Below are positions 36,397 through 45,602 of a stretch of DNA of 64,000 nt, one piece after another. The notes under the pieces were generated by a model. The model was not told the origin of the DNA. It did no database searches and saw nothing but the letters and a program-made list of their open reading frames with translations. Position numbers and translations under genes: made by a program. The DNA is from JACMLD01 sp038207265 (GTDB lineage Bacteria > Bacteroidota > Bacteroidia > Chitinophagales > Chitinophagaceae). The stretch is taken from positions 42,185-106,184 of the forward strand of contig JBBQZZ010000017.1 of the NCBI GenBank assembly GCA_038207265.1, given 5' to 3'. The stretch's first letter is position 1, and every line of letters starts with the position of its first letter.

Positions 36397-36613
36397 TTAA
36401 AAGCAGCAACCAATTCATTGTAAAAAACCGACATAACTTATTTTATAAGGAAATACAGGTAAAAAATTAAATAACATCAGGTAAGTTTTTGCCACGGGTA
36501 ATTACAATTGAGGTGGGTCTGGTCATAAAAAAAGTGCTTAAATTATTAATCAATTGGGGATAAGATCGGGTTCAGAAATGTCATTCGAATTGTGGTATCA
36601 TATATCAACTTCA

Positions 36614-37243
36614 CTAATATTCAAACCGGCTTATACTACAATCCTTCGTCATAGCCTCAATTAACAGCCCGTGGCTTTTTGCTTTACCAGACACTTGCCA
36701 GCAAAACGACAATGCATTTCCTTCTTTCACCTCTTTTATTAATTTGTATTTCAAATGATACTGACTGAAAAGTGCCTGGAGTACTTTTTTTCTATCAGCT
36801 GAATAATCAGATGAAATTGTATACGTCTTCGTCTGGTTGGCTTTGTCGATTAATTCTTCACAATAAGGTAATAATGACAATACAATTATGACAATTACGC
36901 AGGCCGAGCCCGTAGCAAAATAGTAGCCTGCTCCGATCCCCATACCCACTGCAGCCACTACCCAGATTGTGGCTGCGGTCGTAATGCCATTAACCCTGTT
37001 TTCTCCCCGGAATATCACTCCTGCACCGAGAAATCCTATACCCGTTACAATGTTCGATGCAATGCGGTCCGGATTGTTTGAAGCACCTATCATCGTTGAC
37101 ATAATTGTAAAAAAACAAGCTCCAATCGAAATCATAATCATGGTGCGAAAGCCTGCAGATTTACTATGGTATTCTCTTTCTGCACCTACAATGCCGCCCC
37201 ATAAAGCGGCCAATAAAAAACGTATGAGCATTTCATAATTCAT
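36614..37243 (-). CDS. MgtC/SapB family membrane protein
   Basis: A 209-residue protein with the MgtC signature: FLLAALWGGIVGAEREYHSK, GFRTMIMISIGACFFT, RIASNIVTGIGFLGAGVIF, NGITTAATIWVVAAVGMGIG and a fifth hydrophobic stretch ACVIVIIVLSLLPY. The C-terminal ~70 residues are an ACT-like soluble domain. MgtC proteins help growth at low Mg2+ and modulate ATP synthase in pathogens; the role in free-living bacteria is unclear. It lies 10 nt after the DUF2252 gene, so the two share a transcript. Confidence 0.93.
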   Translation of the reverse strand: MNYEMLIRFLLAALWGGIVGAEREYHSKSAGFRTMIMISIGACFFTIMSTMIGASNNPDRIASNIVTGIGFLGAGVIFRGENRVNGITTAATIWVVAAVGMGIGAGYYFATGSACVIVIIVLSLLPYCEELIDKANQTKTYTISSDYSADRKKVLQALFSQYHLKYKLIKEVKEGNALSFCWQVSGKAKSHGLLIEAMTKDCSISRFEY

Positions 37244-37253
37244 AATTGATTAT

Positions 37254-38501
37254 TTATTTGTTGAAATACCCGTCTCTGAAAGACCTGAGATATTCATAAT
37301 AGTCTCTGGTTACCTGATTAGAATAATAAGTTGTCCATTCCATTAATAGACTTGTCCAACTTTGGTCTTCTCCAAAATCTTTTAATTCATCGGCAGTTGA
37401 TGAGTGATACCTGCCACTGCTTCTCAAATGTGCTGAAGCAGTCAGCATACCCAATTCCGACAAATATTTTTCCACCTGAAGCGGTTGCCTCGCAACCTGT
37501 TTAAAGCTCACTTTGTCAGCAGTGGGTTGAATCTCTTTGATGACATACCAGTTATCTTTAAATTGAAAAGTTGACAAATATGCAGGGGTTATATACTGCA
37601 TTATTTGTTGCACTTCAATGATTCGTTCCGCATCGTTTTGCCAGGGAGGTTGTTTTACACCGAAATCACCTGCGTTTAATACAGAGGAAGGCAAAGCTTG
37701 TTTTAAATCAATCAATCTTTTTTGCCTGGGGTTATTCTCTTTTTCCAATAATAATAAATAGCGCCGGATACCTACGCTTCCGGTACCGGCTATACGAAAA
37801 CCAGCATCTGTTACACAGTATCCCTTGTGATAATTATTTACACAGTATTTTGAAAAAGACTGCAGCAATTGTTCTTTTTCCTTTTTTTCAAGTCCGAGCA
37901 AACGATCGCAAAACAACAGTTTGCAGTTTTTTGGTTTATTATTGGTTCTATCCAGCAACAGCTCCTTTTGTTTTCTTTCAGCTACGCTGATGATCAATTT
38001 CTTTATTAAACCTGTCGCAGTTTCCCTTTCAATTGCCAGGGATCTGCATTTTACCAATGTATCACGGTACCGCTGTACCATACTGGCAATCATATCTTTT
38101 CTCTCTTCCCCGGAATAGAGCATTGCTTTTGCAGCAATTTCTGCAGAAACAATGAGGCGAGAAATATCAAACAACGGGGGCCCCTGCACCGATTCATCAA
38201 AATCATTCATATCGAAATACACCAGGCGGTTTCCTCCTCTGTAACTTCCGAAATTTTCAATATGCAAATCACCACAAAGCCAGGTTAAAGGTGAATGTGG
38301 AAAAGGATACTCTTTCAACAAATCTTTGTAAAATAAGTGACAGGTGCCACGAAAGAACCGAAACGGGCTTTCTGCCATCGCCTTGTATTTCAGCATTAAA
38401 GATCCTGGTTCTCTTTTTGCATTAAATTGTTTTATCCGGGAAGAAATATCCAACTCGAATTTATTTGAAAGATAATATAATTCCTGATCACCGCTCTCCA
38501 T
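37254..38501 (-). CDS. DUF2252 family protein
   Basis: A 415-residue protein with kinase-like-fold features of DUF2252: MAESPFRFFRGTCHLFYKDL, then WLCGDLHIENFGSYRGG (catalytic-loop-like GDxHxxN) and VYFDMNDFDESVQGPP (DxND). RIAGTGSVGIRRYLLLLE and YVIKEIQPTADKVSF are further family segments. The motif pattern resembles aminoglycoside-phosphotransferase-type kinases, but the substrate is not known. It is the first gene of a pair with mgtC; a 14-bp palindrome overlaps its start codon. Confidence 0.88.
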   Translation of the reverse strand: MESGDQELYYLSNKFELDISSRIKQFNAKREPGSLMLKYKAMAESPFRFFRGTCHLFYKDLLKEYPFPHSPLTWLCGDLHIENFGSYRGGNRLVYFDMNDFDESVQGPPLFDISRLIVSAEIAAKAMLYSGEERKDMIASMVQRYRDTLVKCRSLAIERETATGLIKKLIISVAERKQKELLLDRTNNKPKNCKLLFCDRLLGLEKKEKEQLLQSFSKYCVNNYHKGYCVTDAGFRIAGTGSVGIRRYLLLLEKENNPRQKRLIDLKQALPSSVLNAGDFGVKQPPWQNDAERIIEVQQIMQYITPAYLSTFQFKDNWYVIKEIQPTADKVSFKQVARQPLQVEKYLSELGMLTASAHLRSSGRYHSSTADELKDFGEDQSWTSLLMEWTTYYSNQVTRDYYEYLRSFRDGYFNK

Positions 38502-38514
38502 TTTCCATGGAAAA
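38501..38514. promoter_or_regulatory. 14-bp palindrome at the start of the DUF2252 gene
   Basis: TTTTCCATGGAAAA is a perfect palindrome that begins at the first base of the start codon. Binding of a repressor there would block transcription or initiation. It might also be chance in AT-rich DNA. Confidence 0.35.
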
Positions 38515-38689
38515 TAGAGGATGCAACTGCTGACAAAACATGTTAACGAGTCTTTAATAAACGTTAATGATTTTCTCTATTCCCTTAAAATGCACTGCTG
38601 TCGGCCATCCAAGGGTCTGCAAGATTTCTTGCTGATAAATAGATCCTCGTGTTAACATCTCACAGTAATATGTTATCTCAACAGGCGTT

Positions 38690-38697
38690 TATATTTG
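38690..38697 (+). promoter_or_regulatory. Bacteroidota -7 box before the metal-efflux operon
   Basis: TATATTTG, an exact TAnnTTTG, ends 5 nt before the ATG at 38703. Transcription would then start at or next to that ATG, giving a leaderless message, unless the box is not used. Confidence 0.4.
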
Positions 38698-38702
38698 CAA
38701 CC

Positions 38703-39068
38703 ATGAAAAAGGTACTGGCATTTGTAGTGCTGCTTTCTCACATAAACTTTGGAATGTTTATCCCGCAGGTGGATGAATTGGATATGTATGATGGGAACGG
38801 ACAACAAATGGATGATATCAACAGTCTTTTTGAGTACTTAGACTATGTCGTAATTGGCAACAAAGATGATTCACCGCAGGATGAAGACGACGATACAGCG
38901 CGATATTTCTCAATGGCGAAATTGACGAACTACAGTTTTTGCCAGCAAATCATCGAAAGGAGAAAAGACTACAGTGCAGCCAGTCAAAAAAAAACCTATC
39001 CGCTTTATATTATACCTGGTCTCAATTCACGAAATGACGATATCGTATCACCTCCACCTGAAATATAA
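38703..39068 (+). CDS. Small exported acidic protein at the head of the efflux operon
   Basis: A 121-residue protein from the ATG at 38703; a longer frame from 38649 adds 18 residues that hide the signal-like start. The N-terminus (MKKVLAFVVLLSHINFGMF) looks like a signal peptide or anchor. The mature part is rich in Asp/Glu with DELDMYDGNGQQMDDINSL and SPQDEDDDTARYF. I do not know a named domain, but similar short proteins precede czc-type operons in other Bacteroidota. The acidic clusters could bind divalent metal ions; that is inference. Confidence 0.65.
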   Translation: MKKVLAFVVLLSHINFGMFIPQVDELDMYDGNGQQMDDINSLFEYLDYVVIGNKDDSPQDEDDDTARYFSMAKLTNYSFCQQIIERRKDYSAASQKKTYPLYIIPGLNSRNDDIVSPPPEI

Positions 39069-39173
39069 CCAGTCAGTTACTATCACTTAGATTGTTTGCC
39101 CCCTTTACCGTGTTGCGGAGCTACTCTGTATGCATTCCATGTCCATTTACAATTTAACTAAATTTTTCCGGTA

Positions 39174-40445
39174 ATGATACGCAAAACCTTAAAGCACCAT
39201 GTGCTGATATCCATATCTGTATTGGTAGCACTGTCGCATAGCATGGCGCAGGATACCACTCATATTACACTTCAGAAAACAGAAAAGCAGTTCCTGGAAA
39301 AAAATCTTCAGCTACTGGCAGAAAAATACAATGTAGACATTGCACGTGCCGGCATTATACAAGCCAGGCTATACAACAACCCATCGGTTCAAATTTCAAC
39401 AGCATTGTACAATGGGGAACAGAAAAAAATACTGGATGTAAGCAACAGTACCGGACAATATGATATAGGGTTGCAGCAAATTATCTTGCTGGCCGGGAAA
39501 AGAAATAAACAAATAAAACTGGCAGAGATAAATGCGCAGCAGGCAGAAAATACTTTTTTTGATTTGATGCGCACATTACGCTTTACGTTGCGTGGAGATT
39601 TTTACAATATTTATTTTCTCCAAAACTCAGTGAAAGCATACAATACCCAGATTAGCACTCTTGAAAGACTAAATGCTGCTTATACGGAATTACAGGCTAA
39701 AACAATAGTAACACTAAAAGATGCAGTGCGCATCAAGTCTCTTTTATATTCACTGAAAGCCGAGCAAACAGGATTGAAAAACCAGTTGAATGATGTGGAA
39801 GCAGAATTGCAATTACTGCTGCAGAACAATAAAACATATTTTGTACCGGAGGCAGACAGTGAACCGGTAAACTTAATCGGGCAAATCACACTCCAGGCAT
39901 TGGTTGACAGTGCCTATGTAAACAGGTACGATCTGAAACAAGCCTCCGGCGTAGTTGCTTACAACAAACAAAATTATTCGTTACAAAAAGCTTTGCGCGT
40001 ACCCGATATTACGTTGGGAGCAGATTTTGATAAAAGGGGCAGCTACATCAACAATGCTTCCTTTTTAAACGCTGCCATTGAGTTGCCTTTTTTTAACCGG
40101 AACCAGGGTAATATCAAAGCCGCCAAAATAAGCATTGATCAAAGCAAGGTATTGTACGATTTGCAAAAAGCTTCTGTGGAAAATGAAGTTCAAAAGGCTT
40201 ACAGTAAAATGCTGACTACACATAAGATGCTTCAGTCATTCGATCCGGCATTCAGATCACAGTTTCAGCAGTTGATGAATGCTGTGACAGAAAATTTCCT
40301 GAAAAAAAATATAAGCTTAATCGAATTCACTGATTTTGTTGAATCATACAAAAACAATGTTTTGCAAATGAACCAATTGCAGAATGACCGTATGCAGGCT
40401 ATTGAGGCACTGAATTTTGCTGTCGGAAAACCAATCGTTGAATAA
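39174..40445 (+). CDS. Outer-membrane efflux protein, TolC family (CzcC-like)
   Basis: A 423-residue protein with a signal peptide (to SMAQ). It has the two-fold OEP repeat: ENLQLLAEKYNVDIARAGII, ARLYNNPSVQISTALYNGEQ and ILLAGKRNKQIKLAEINAQQ in the first half, and YDLKQASGVVAYNKQNYSLQ, PDITLGADFDKRGSYINNA and IELPFFNRNQGNIKAAKISI in the second. The long helices build the periplasmic tunnel of a trimeric channel. It works with the adaptor and RND pump encoded 8 and 1114 nt downstream. Confidence 0.93.
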   Translation: MIRKTLKHHVLISISVLVALSHSMAQDTTHITLQKTEKQFLEKNLQLLAEKYNVDIARAGIIQARLYNNPSVQISTALYNGEQKKILDVSNSTGQYDIGLQQIILLAGKRNKQIKLAEINAQQAENTFFDLMRTLRFTLRGDFYNIYFLQNSVKAYNTQISTLERLNAAYTELQAKTIVTLKDAVRIKSLLYSLKAEQTGLKNQLNDVEAELQLLLQNNKTYFVPEADSEPVNLIGQITLQALVDSAYVNRYDLKQASGVVAYNKQNYSLQKALRVPDITLGADFDKRGSYINNASFLNAAIELPFFNRNQGNIKAAKISIDQSKVLYDLQKASVENEVQKAYSKMLTTHKMLQSFDPAFRSQFQQLMNAVTENFLKKNISLIEFTDFVESYKNNVLQMNQLQNDRMQAIEALNFAVGKPIVE

Positions 40446-40453
40446 ATTATAAA

Positions 40454-41545
40454 ATGATACACATGAACACTTTTAAAATTCATTTATTTATCCTGGGCGG
40501 CCTGGCAATATTATCTTCCTGCCGTGAACAAACCATTGTCAATTCAAAGGACGACAATTCGATACCCGATAGTATTATTAATAAAACGGAAACAGCACCG
40601 GTTGAAATGGATGATATTGTTGAAACAATAAAATTGAACGGGAAAATAATTCCGAATGAAGGAAAGCAGGCAAAAGTTTATTCACTGGTAAGCGGAAAAA
40701 TTAAATCGGTGGCTGTTGAATTGGGCGATTATGTGAAGCAAGGCCAGTTACTTGCCGTAATACAAAGCTCCGAAGTTGCCGGTGTAGCCAATGATCTTTC
40801 AATGGCCAATTCGAATGTTGAGATAACGAAGAAGAACCTGGAATCAACTGAAGCGTTGTATAAAAGCAACCTTGCTACTGAAAAGGATCTAACACAAGCC
40901 AGAATTGAATTCAATAAAGCCACCTCAGAATTAAACAGGGCCACCCAGGTATCTTCTATTACCGGCGGCAACAATGGAACCTACCTGCTTAAGGCACCCA
41001 TTAATGGCATCGTTATAGAAAAAACGATTACCAATAACTCTGAAGTAAGACCTGATAACAATGCGAGTCTTTTTTCTGTAGCAGATCTTTCGAACGTATG
41101 GGTAATAGCCAGCGTGTATGAATCTGATATCAATAAGATCCATATTGGTGACAATGTTGTTGTAAATACACTCTCTAACCCGGAAAAAAATTATGCGGGT
41201 AAAATAGATAAAATATACGATGTACTTGATCCTGCTTCCCGTACTATGAAAGTGCGCATCAGCATGAACAATCTCCACAATGAGCTGAAACCGGAAATGT
41301 TTGCTACCATCACCGTGAAGGGAAAATCAGAAGGTCGTATATTATCCATTCCCTCCAGGGCAGTAGTTCTCGACGACAGCAAGCAATATGTTATCGTTAA
41401 AAAAGACAAACAACAACTTATCATAAGGCCTATACAACTGATTAAAAGAATTGGCGACAAGTCTTTTGTTGCGGGTTTAAATGAAGGCGACCTGGTAGTT
41501 ACCAATTCGCAGGTGTTTCTGTATGAAGCTTTAAACTCTAAATAG
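40454..41545 (+). CDS. RND efflux periplasmic adaptor (CzcB-like lipoprotein)
   Basis: A 363-residue membrane-fusion protein with a lipoprotein signal (LFILGGLAILSSC, Cys near residue 20). In order: a beta-barrel and lipoyl half (VYSLVSGKIKSVAVELGDYV), a helical hairpin (DLSMANSNVEITKKNLESTE), the second lipoyl half (LLKAPINGIVIEKTITNNSE), a beta-barrel (VIASVYESDINKIHIGDNVV) and a membrane-proximal domain (IPSRAVVLDDSKQYVIVKKD). It bridges the outer-membrane channel and the pump. The start lies 8 nt after the upstream stop. Confidence 0.93.
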   Translation: MIHMNTFKIHLFILGGLAILSSCREQTIVNSKDDNSIPDSIINKTETAPVEMDDIVETIKLNGKIIPNEGKQAKVYSLVSGKIKSVAVELGDYVKQGQLLAVIQSSEVAGVANDLSMANSNVEITKKNLESTEALYKSNLATEKDLTQARIEFNKATSELNRATQVSSITGGNNGTYLLKAPINGIVIEKTITNNSEVRPDNNASLFSVADLSNVWVIASVYESDINKIHIGDNVVVNTLSNPEKNYAGKIDKIYDVLDPASRTMKVRISMNNLHNELKPEMFATITVKGKSEGRILSIPSRAVVLDDSKQYVIVKKDKQQLIIRPIQLIKRIGDKSFVAGLNEGDLVVTNSQVFLYEALNSK

Positions 41546-41559
41546 TTCAAACAACCAGT

Positions 41560-44500
41560 ATGAACAAAATCATTAAAAAGATAATTTCCTTTTCTCTTAA
41601 AAATAAGCTGTTTATTTTTTTCTCAACACTCATTCTGATTGTCTGGGGTATTCTGGCATTCCGGAACATTCCGATTGAAGCATTTCCGGATGTAACCAAT
41701 ACACAAATTACTATTATAACGCAATGGCCCGGTCGCAGTGCGGAAGAGGTGGAAAAATTTGTGACCATCCCCATAGAAATTGCAATGAACCCTGTGCAGA
41801 AAAGAACATCTGTAAGATCTACAACAGTATTTGGACTTTCAGTTGTAAAGGTTGTATTTGAAGACAATGTAGAAGATGCTTTTGCACGTCAGCAGGTAAA
41901 TAATCTTTTGCGGGATATCACATTACCGGACGGAGCGGATCCCAATGTGCAACCGCCAACAGGTCCTACCGGTGAAATATTTCGTTACACTTTGCAGAGC
42001 AGCAGCAAAACCACACGCGATTTAAAGACAATACAGGACTGGGTTATAGAACGGCAATTCCTGGCCGTACCAGGCGTGGGTGATGTGGTAAGTTTTGGTG
42101 GTGAAGTAAAAACATTTGAAATAAAAGTAAACCCGCAGAAACTTGCGTCCTATGATATAACACCCCTGGATGTTTACAATGCGGTTGCTAAAAGTAATAT
42201 CAACGTAGGTGGTGATGTGATTGTAGATAATTCACAGGCTTATGTGGTAAGAGGAATCGGGCTATTGAATAATGTTGATGAAATAAACAACATCATTGTA
42301 GATAATATAAACGGTACTCCTATTCTTGTCAAAGATGTTGCCGAAGTAAATAATTCAAGCTTGCCAAGATTGGGACAGGTGGGCCGCGACCTTCAAAATG
42401 ATGTTGTGGAAGGCATTATTGTAATGCGGAAAGGTGAAAACCCCAGTGATGTTATAAAAAAAGTACAGGCAAAAATTAATTACCTGAACGAGAAAGTGCT
42501 GCCTGCCGATGTAAAGATCAATACTTTCTATAATCGCGATGATTTAATTGATTTTGCAACACATACCGTACTGCATAATATGCTGGAAGGGATCATTTTT
42601 GTAACAGTTATTGTGTTCCTGTTTATGGCAGACTGGCGCACGACAGTTATAGTTGCCATTGTAATACCCCTTTCATTGCTCTTCGCTTTTATCTGTCTTA
42701 CATTAAGAGGAATGTCAGCCAATTTATTATCGATGGGGGCGATAGATTTTGGTATCATCATAGATGGTGCGGTTGTAATGGTAGAGGGCATTTTTGTATT
42801 GCTGGACATGAAGGCGCACGAAATAGGCATGGAAAAATTTAATAAGTTATCCAAACTGGGGATGATCAAAAATACCGGTGCTGAACTGGGCAAAGCCATT
42901 TTCTTTTCAAAACTAATAATTATAGCCGGGCTGCTTCCTATATTTTCATTTGAAAAAGTGGAAGGTAAAATGTTTTCGCCGCTTGCATGGACACTGGGTT
43001 TTGCCTTATTGGGTGCGCTTATACTTACACTCACACTCATTCCTTTACTGAGCAGTTGGTTGCTGAAAAAAAATGTAAAAGAAAAGTACAATCCCTTTGT
43101 CAATTTTATCACCAGCGGCATCATGCGCATGTTTTCTTCTGTTTACCGGTTTAAAAGAATCACTCTACTGGTTGCTGGTTCATTGGTAATCGTTGGTCTG
43201 TTTCTTTTTAAATTCCTGGGTACGGAGTTCTTACCGGAATTGGATGAGGGAGCAATCTATATACGGGCAACCTGTCCTTTAAGCGTATCATTGGACGATT
43301 CCAAAAACATCGCCAATAAGATGAGAAGAATAATCAGATCCTTTCCGGAAGTAAAACAGGTGATGTCTCAAACCGGGCGCCCCAATGACGGCACGGATGC
43401 AACCGGCTTTTATAATATAGAATTTCATGTAGACATCTTTCCCAAAAAAGATTGGAAAAGGGGTATTAATAAAGATCAACTGATAGAAATAATGAAACAT
43501 CGCCTCTCCGGGTTTGTAGGCATTGACCTTAATTTCTCCCAACCTATTATGGATAATGTAGAAGAGGCTGTTTCTGGTGTAAAGGGATCATTGTGTGTTA
43601 AGATTTACGGCGATAGCCTGCCCTATACTGAAAAGAAAGCAATGGAAATATACAATGTTATGAAGGGCATTAAAGGAATTGAAGATTTAGGCGTCATTAA
43701 AAATATCGGTCAGCCTGAAATGAGAATAGATCTTGACCAAAACAAGATGGCTTTATATGGCGTAACTACCGCTGATGCAAATGCCGTCATTGAAATGGCG
43801 ATAGGCGGGAAAGCTGTTACGCAGATTTATGAAGGAGAAAAAAGATTTCAATTGCGATTGCGTTATCTCGAGAATTATCGCAATAACGGTGACGCCATCA
43901 GTAATTTAATGGTGCCTACGCTCAGGGGAGCGAAGGTTCCGATAAAAAATATTGCTTCCATACAAACACTCACCGGACCCAGTCTTATTTTCAGGGATGA
44001 AAACCTACGGTACTCTGCCGTTAAATTTTCAATACGTGGCAGGGATATGGGTAGTGCTATTGCTGAAGCGCAAGATAAAGTAACGAAACACGTAAAACTG
44101 GAAAGAGGATACGAAATGCAATGGGCGGGTGATTTTGAAAACCAGCAGCGCGCAACCAGGCGCCTGAGCCAGGTTATACCCATCAGTATCCTGATCATCT
44201 TCCTGATATTGTTCATTATGTTTGGCAATATAAAAGACGCCGGAATGGTATTGCTGAATGTTCCTTTTGCCATCATAGGTGGTATAGCGGCGCTTTTAAT
44301 TACAGAGACCAATTTCAGTATATCTGCCGGTATTGGTTTTATTGCATTATTTGGTATCTGCATTCAAAACGGCGTGATTCTTATTTCCGTTTTTAAGAAG
44401 AATTTACAAGGGGTAAAAAGACAAGAATTTAATACGCATACATTAGAAAAAGCAATCAAAAATGGTGTTGAATCGCGGGTTCGCCCGGTAATTATGACAG

Positions 44501-44682
44501 CACTCATGGCTGCCATTGGTTTATTACCCGCCGCACTATCAAACGGCATCGGGTCTGAAACTTCGAAACCACTTGCAATAGTTGTTATCGGTGGTTTAAT
44601 AACAGCTACTACTCTTACATTACTGGTTTTCCCTTTATTCTTTTTTGCAGGCTATAGAAAACTGGGACAAAAGATGGACTAG
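41560..44682 (+). CDS. Heavy-metal RND efflux pump (CzcA/CusA family)
   Basis: A 1040-residue inner-membrane pump with twelve transmembrane helices and two large periplasmic loops, the full family length. The TM4 motif DFGIIIDGAVVMVE (Asp396, Asp402, Glu409) is of the HME1 (CzcA-like, divalent-cation) kind with both proton-relay Asp and a Glu, unlike the CusA Cu/Ag pattern. WPGRSAEEVEKFVTIPIE, PDVTNTQI and GFIALFGICIQNGVIL are family segments. It probably exports Zn2+, Co2+ or Cd2+ by proton antiport. A hairpin follows the stop. Confidence 0.94.
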   Translation: MNKIIKKIISFSLKNKLFIFFSTLILIVWGILAFRNIPIEAFPDVTNTQITIITQWPGRSAEEVEKFVTIPIEIAMNPVQKRTSVRSTTVFGLSVVKVVFEDNVEDAFARQQVNNLLRDITLPDGADPNVQPPTGPTGEIFRYTLQSSSKTTRDLKTIQDWVIERQFLAVPGVGDVVSFGGEVKTFEIKVNPQKLASYDITPLDVYNAVAKSNINVGGDVIVDNSQAYVVRGIGLLNNVDEINNIIVDNINGTPILVKDVAEVNNSSLPRLGQVGRDLQNDVVEGIIVMRKGENPSDVIKKVQAKINYLNEKVLPADVKINTFYNRDDLIDFATHTVLHNMLEGIIFVTVIVFLFMADWRTTVIVAIVIPLSLLFAFICLTLRGMSANLLSMGAIDFGIIIDGAVVMVEGIFVLLDMKAHEIGMEKFNKLSKLGMIKNTGAELGKAIFFSKLIIIAGLLPIFSFEKVEGKMFSPLAWTLGFALLGALILTLTLIPLLSSWLLKKNVKEKYNPFVNFITSGIMRMFSSVYRFKRITLLVAGSLVIVGLFLFKFLGTEFLPELDEGAIYIRATCPLSVSLDDSKNIANKMRRIIRSFPEVKQVMSQTGRPNDGTDATGFYNIEFHVDIFPKKDWKRGINKDQLIEIMKHRLSGFVGIDLNFSQPIMDNVEEAVSGVKGSLCVKIYGDSLPYTEKKAMEIYNVMKGIKGIEDLGVIKNIGQPEMRIDLDQNKMALYGVTTADANAVIEMAIGGKAVTQIYEGEKRFQLRLRYLENYRNNGDAISNLMVPTLRGAKVPIKNIASIQTLTGPSLIFRDENLRYSAVKFSIRGRDMGSAIAEAQDKVTKHVKLERGYEMQWAGDFENQQRATRRLSQVIPISILIIFLILFIMFGNIKDAGMVLLNVPFAIIGGIAALLITETNFSISAGIGFIALFGICIQNGVILISVFKKNLQGVKRQEFNTHTLEKAIKNGVESRVRPVIMTALMAAIGLLPAALSNGIGSETSKPLAIVVIGGLITATTLTLLVFPLFFFAGYRKLGQKMD

Positions 44683-44690
44683 TATACAAC

Positions 44691-44730
44691 AGTGAATACA
44701 ATCATTTAAGTATTCACTACTTATTTTTTT
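44691..44730 (+). terminator. Terminator-like hairpin after the efflux pump gene
   Basis: AGTGAATAC (44691-44699) pairs perfectly with GTATTCACT (44710-44718), with a 10-nt loop and a downstream T run to about 44730. The stem is AT-rich, so termination may be partial; the gene at 44743 could be read through or have its own start. Confidence 0.6.
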
Positions 44731-44742
44731 AACAGACTACAC

Positions 44743-45474
44743 ATGCCAAAATCAGGAATCTACTACAGGGTGTATCAATACAATAAGGTTAAACATAAAG
44801 TGCCCTTTCTGGAAGAAGAAATTTATCCTGTCTATATTTCAATTGTACACGGAAGGAAATCATTGAATTTCAAAAGCCGGGTCTTTTCACACCTGATAAA
44901 AACCAAATACCAGGTTTGCTTCCGGGTAAACGGTTATTCACCTTGTGTGCAGGATATTATTGAACACGAAAAAGCAATGGTGGCTTTCATCATTCAAAAA
45001 CTGGGAAGTCATTTTACAACCCCGCTATTTAAAAAGGAATATGCATACTATTCGGCAGATCTTTATGGTGTGATTGATGAATATTGCACAGGTTTCCTTT
45101 TAAATTTCTTTAACCAACATTCGCATTTTTCTTATACTGTTTTTTTAATGCAGACTTCTAAAATCCTTACTGCAGATATTATATTAAATTATATGCAGAC
45201 GATTTTACCTGTTGCTATACGGGATAAATTGTTTGATAACCTGGTACCTTATATTCGTCTTATTGAATTTTGTAAGCAACAAAAACAGCATGGTCTCCCC
45301 ATGCTAACTGCTTTCAGTTTCAGTGAGAAAACATTTCAGTCCCAACTATCTTTATTTCTGAACAGCGAACTGGATGCAAACAGGAGTATTCAATGTTTAA
45401 GTGAGCTGATAAAAAATCCACCTTACTCACCTACAGCAAAGCCGATTAAAATAAATAAACCGGCAATGCGCTAA
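44743..45474 (+). CDS. Unrecognised 243-residue protein downstream of the efflux operon
   Basis: I do not recognise a family. The protein is basic at its ends, has no signal peptide, and its first ~50 residues (IYPVYISIVHGRKSLNFKSR) vaguely recall the N-terminal arm domain of Bacteroidota tyrosine integrases, but no integrase catalytic domain follows. The rest is helical (VFLMQTSKILTADIILNYMQ) with scattered Cys and Tyr. It lies 60 nt after the RND gene, behind a weak terminator, and could be an efflux-associated accessory or an unrelated gene. Confidence 0.6.
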   Translation: MPKSGIYYRVYQYNKVKHKVPFLEEEIYPVYISIVHGRKSLNFKSRVFSHLIKTKYQVCFRVNGYSPCVQDIIEHEKAMVAFIIQKLGSHFTTPLFKKEYAYYSADLYGVIDEYCTGFLLNFFNQHSHFSYTVFLMQTSKILTADIILNYMQTILPVAIRDKLFDNLVPYIRLIEFCKQQKQHGLPMLTAFSFSEKTFQSQLSLFLNSELDANRSIQCLSELIKNPPYSPTAKPIKINKPAMR

Positions 45475-45602
45475 GAATTTAATTAACCATTTATAAACGT
45501 TACCCTATGAGATTTATAAATGCAGGCTTCATAAGAGTTGTTTTTTCAAAAACCTGGAAATGCCTGGAAACTTTGTATTGCCAATACTCATAACCTCTAA
45601 GA

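Noticed and set aside
42528..43130. 200-codon minus-strand frame inside the RND pump gene
   Set aside because: Shadow of the pump's coding strand; the pump gene is intact and full length.
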